64,000 bases of DNA from Neptunomonas qingdaonensis (GTDB lineage Bacteria > Pseudomonadota > Gammaproteobacteria > Pseudomonadales > Balneatricaceae): positions 43,724-107,723 of the forward strand of contig NZ_FOOU01000015.1 of assembly GCF_900113275.1 (NCBI RefSeq). Direction: 5' to 3'. This document shows, in pieces, positions 62,405-64,000 of this stretch (the first letter of the stretch is position 1; each line of letters opens with the position of its first letter). Below the pieces are notes generated by a model. It was given only the letters and a program-made list of their open reading frames with translations. It searched no databases and was not told where the DNA came from. The translations under genes were made by a program, and so were the position numbers.

Positions 62405-62763
62405 GTCGGCTCATTATCTATCAATATCTTTAACTTTTGCCTAATCTGTTCTAATTGTTTCATGCCTGCAGGGTTGTAGCGAAATATTCCCGAACCAAAG
62501 CACACATCCTGGTTATCTTCAGCTTGCAGCTCAAGTTCATAGCATTGCAGCCTGATTTTCTCTAAGTCAGGGTCATGCACGATAGGAATGCTAATGAACA
62601 GAAGCCACCTGTCATCCTCAGATTTCCCATCACATAATGCTGAAATCAATAAACAAGCACTCTTCTTATCCGGGCGATATGTAGGGGCTCGCCCAAATAG
62701 CATTGACACTACGAGTAAGAGCAAAAGAAATAATGTGACAAGAAAAACAACAATAAAATCCAC
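62389..62763 (-). CDS. Hypothetical protein with N-terminal membrane helix
   Basis: 124 residues, not recognised. One hydrophobic helix (VVFLVTLFLLLLLVVSMLFG, about 5-24) is followed by a soluble part with DRWLLFISIPIVHDPDLEKIRLQCYELELQAED and VCFGSGIFRYNPAGMKQLEQIRQKL, so the topology is likely N-in anchor or uncleaved signal. Its 3' end overlaps the end of the convergent hybrid kinase gene by 16 bases. It begins one base after the stop of the DUF2489 gene, so the two form an operon; similar small membrane pairs occur in other gammaproteobacteria, with unknown roles. Confidence 0.6.
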   Translation of the reverse strand: MDFIVVFLVTLFLLLLLVVSMLFGRAPTYRPDKKSACLLISALCDGKSEDDRWLLFISIPIVHDPDLEKIRLQCYELELQAEDNQDVCFGSGIFRYNPAGMKQLEQIRQKLKILIDNEPTYRSF

Positions 62764-62764
62764 G

Positions 62765-63244
62765 TTAGTGAAGGGTCCGGCTCAATTCGGCATTTAGCTT
62801 CACAGCCGCAGCTTTTACCTCTTCGCCTCTCTTCATCTCAATATCAGACATAAAGAGTTCATATTTACGCTTAGAGCGTTTATCAAGCTCCTTCCAGGCC
62901 TTTAAAAATGGGATATGCTCCGTTTCAGCAAAAATATCGGAGAATACCGCATAAGACTGATTTTTATGTAGATCAGGGTCATGATGATCAATCAGTACTT
63001 TTATTCGAATCGCTCCTTCAACCACACCCACCTGCTCTGTCATTAAAGCCTGAGATAAAATCTTAAGGCTATCAATAATATGCTTATACTTTTCTTCTTG
63101 TGCAGCACGTAAACGCTCAGCCTGCTCTTCTTTTTGCCTCTTAATATTTACTAACGATATGTATTTCTTATAAATAAAGAACGAGAGAAAAAAAATAATC
63201 AACACGCCTAAACCGATGAGAACAAAAACCGTTGACTCCGACAT
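62765..63244 (-). CDS. DUF2489 domain protein, membrane-anchored
   Basis: 159 residues. An N-terminal helix (FVLIGLGVLIIFFLSFFIY, about 6-24) is followed by a charged coiled-coil linker (KRQKEEQAERLRAAQEEKYKH) and a DUF2489-type helical domain: IDSLKILSQALMTEQVGVVEGAIRIKVLIDHHDPDLHKNQSYAVFSDIFAETEHIP, typically a small metal-less helical bundle of unknown function. It is the last protein gene before the rRNA operon and the first of a two-gene operon, downstream of the rRNA terminator. Confidence 0.85.
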   Translation of the reverse strand: MSESTVFVLIGLGVLIIFFLSFFIYKKYISLVNIKRQKEEQAERLRAAQEEKYKHIIDSLKILSQALMTEQVGVVEGAIRIKVLIDHHDPDLHKNQSYAVFSDIFAETEHIPFLKAWKELDKRSKRKYELFMSDIEMKRGEEVKAAAVKLNAELSRTLH

Positions 63245-63382
63245 TTCATGACCTATCTATTAATAATGAGTTGCGGGTAAATAATACAGGAAAAATAATC
63301 AGAAACCCTAAAATGAAATCCTAACGGATACATCAAATATGAATACAAAGAATTTCATTTCTCGCGGGCGTTTTACAGGCAT

Positions 63383-63414
63383 AAAAAAACCCCGATCACA
63401 GCGTGATCGGGGTT
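63383..63414 (-). terminator. Terminator of the rRNA operon
   Basis: AACCCCGATCAC (63388-63399) pairs with GTGATCGGGGTT (63403-63414) across a three-base loop, with a run of T residues on the minus strand. It follows the 5S rRNA 3' end by 13 bases. Confidence 0.93.
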
Positions 63415-63427
63415 TCTCTAATAGGTA

Positions 63428-63543
63428 CTTGGCAATGACCTACTCTCACATGGGGAAACCCCACACTACCATCGGCGCTAAAACGTTTCACTGCTGAGTT
63501 CGGGATGGGATCAGGTGGTTCCATTTCGCTATGGTCGCCAAGC
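63428..63543 (-). rRNA. rrf: 5S ribosomal RNA
   Basis: About 116 bases on the minus strand, from GCTTGGCGACCATAGC to the complementary 3' end GGTCATTGCCAAGT. The internal landmarks of gammaproteobacterial 5S are present: CCACCTGATCCCATCCCGA, ACTCAGCAGTGAAACG, GCGCCGATGGTAGTGTGGGG and ATGTGAGAGTAGGTCA. The terminal stem is intact. Confidence 0.95.
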
Positions 63544-63697
63544 GTAAACTGTCACAACGAGGATTTGATGAATGTTTTCTGTTGGTATCTTTTGTCTTTG
63601 TCTGTGTTAACAAGCGCTAGTCTGTAACTTTATCTCTTACGGTGATGCCTACTTCATTCAGCATCACAACATGCTTCCCACACGCCTTTGGCGTTAT
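63544..63697 (-). other. 23S-5S intergenic spacer
   Basis: About 154 bases without a tRNA. It carries a seven-base inverted repeat GTGATGC/GCATCAC (about 63641-63667) that could be part of an RNase processing stem. Boundaries of the 23S end are approximate. Confidence 0.6.

Positions 63698-64000
<303 letters not shown>

Overview
The window looks like the chromosome of a free-living, probably marine gammaproteobacterium, most like the Oceanospirillaceae (Amphritea or Neptunomonas-type organisms). This rests on protein style only: an E. coli-type long IlvC, ModF, MgtE, a BarA-like kinase, a phasin with 3-hydroxybutyrate dehydrogenase, and the DUF2760/Hsp70/Hsp70 operon. No phage, transposase, integrase, CRISPR array or tRNA was seen. 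Base composition varies by eye: 3660-4895 and 6825-12070 look GC-richer, while 12938-21850 looks clearly AT-richer.

Layout. 1-6700: partial YciA thioesterase, an Old Yellow Enzyme with an ArsR regulator, a small acidic protein, a HiPIP, a secreted fasciclin protein, a NylB-like serine hydrolase, an MFS exporter and a ribbon-helix-helix protein with a suspicious in-frame stop. 6825-12070: an operon of DUF2760 and two non-canonical Hsp70 proteins. 12423-12791: phasin. 12938-21034: a FadR-type regulator, a complete branched-chain-amino-acid-type ABC importer, an N-carbamoylase-type hydrolase and an amidase, read as uptake and stepwise breakdown of a carbamoyl or amide nitrogen compound. 21853-25578: two unrelated phosphate transporters in tandem plus a Lys-rich coiled-coil protein.

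28074-31736: an envelope and heat stress cluster: HtrA/DegS-type protease, membrane-anchored small Hsp, IbpA-type Hsp with a readable sigma-32 promoter, and a small MscS channel. 32033-40038: redox and detoxification genes (LysR, quinone-oxidoreductase-like MDR, MATE, LLM flavoprotein, SDR, TVP38/VTT protein, amidohydrolase). 40316-43324: ilvC and modF with strong RNA hairpins.

43407-49884: an operon of outer-membrane barrel, periplasmic protein and GGDEF-EAL enzyme, divergent from a multi-HAMP chemoreceptor. 49898-56245: LysR, MDR reductase, DJ-1/PfpI protein, patatin, 3-hydroxybutyrate dehydrogenase and MgtE. 56668-62404: TonB-dependent receptor, periplasmic binding protein and BarA-like hybrid kinase in one operon. 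The right end holds two small membrane-anchored proteins and the 3' end of an rRNA operon (23S-5S) read leftward.

The best candidates for undescribed biology are the two operons that share one logic (outer-membrane barrel, then periplasmic protein, then inner-membrane signalling enzyme) at 43407-47112 and 56668-62404; the DUF2760/double-Hsp70 operon; and the carbamoyl/amide import and catabolism cluster. All coordinates and starts were read by eye; no database search or composition calculation was run.
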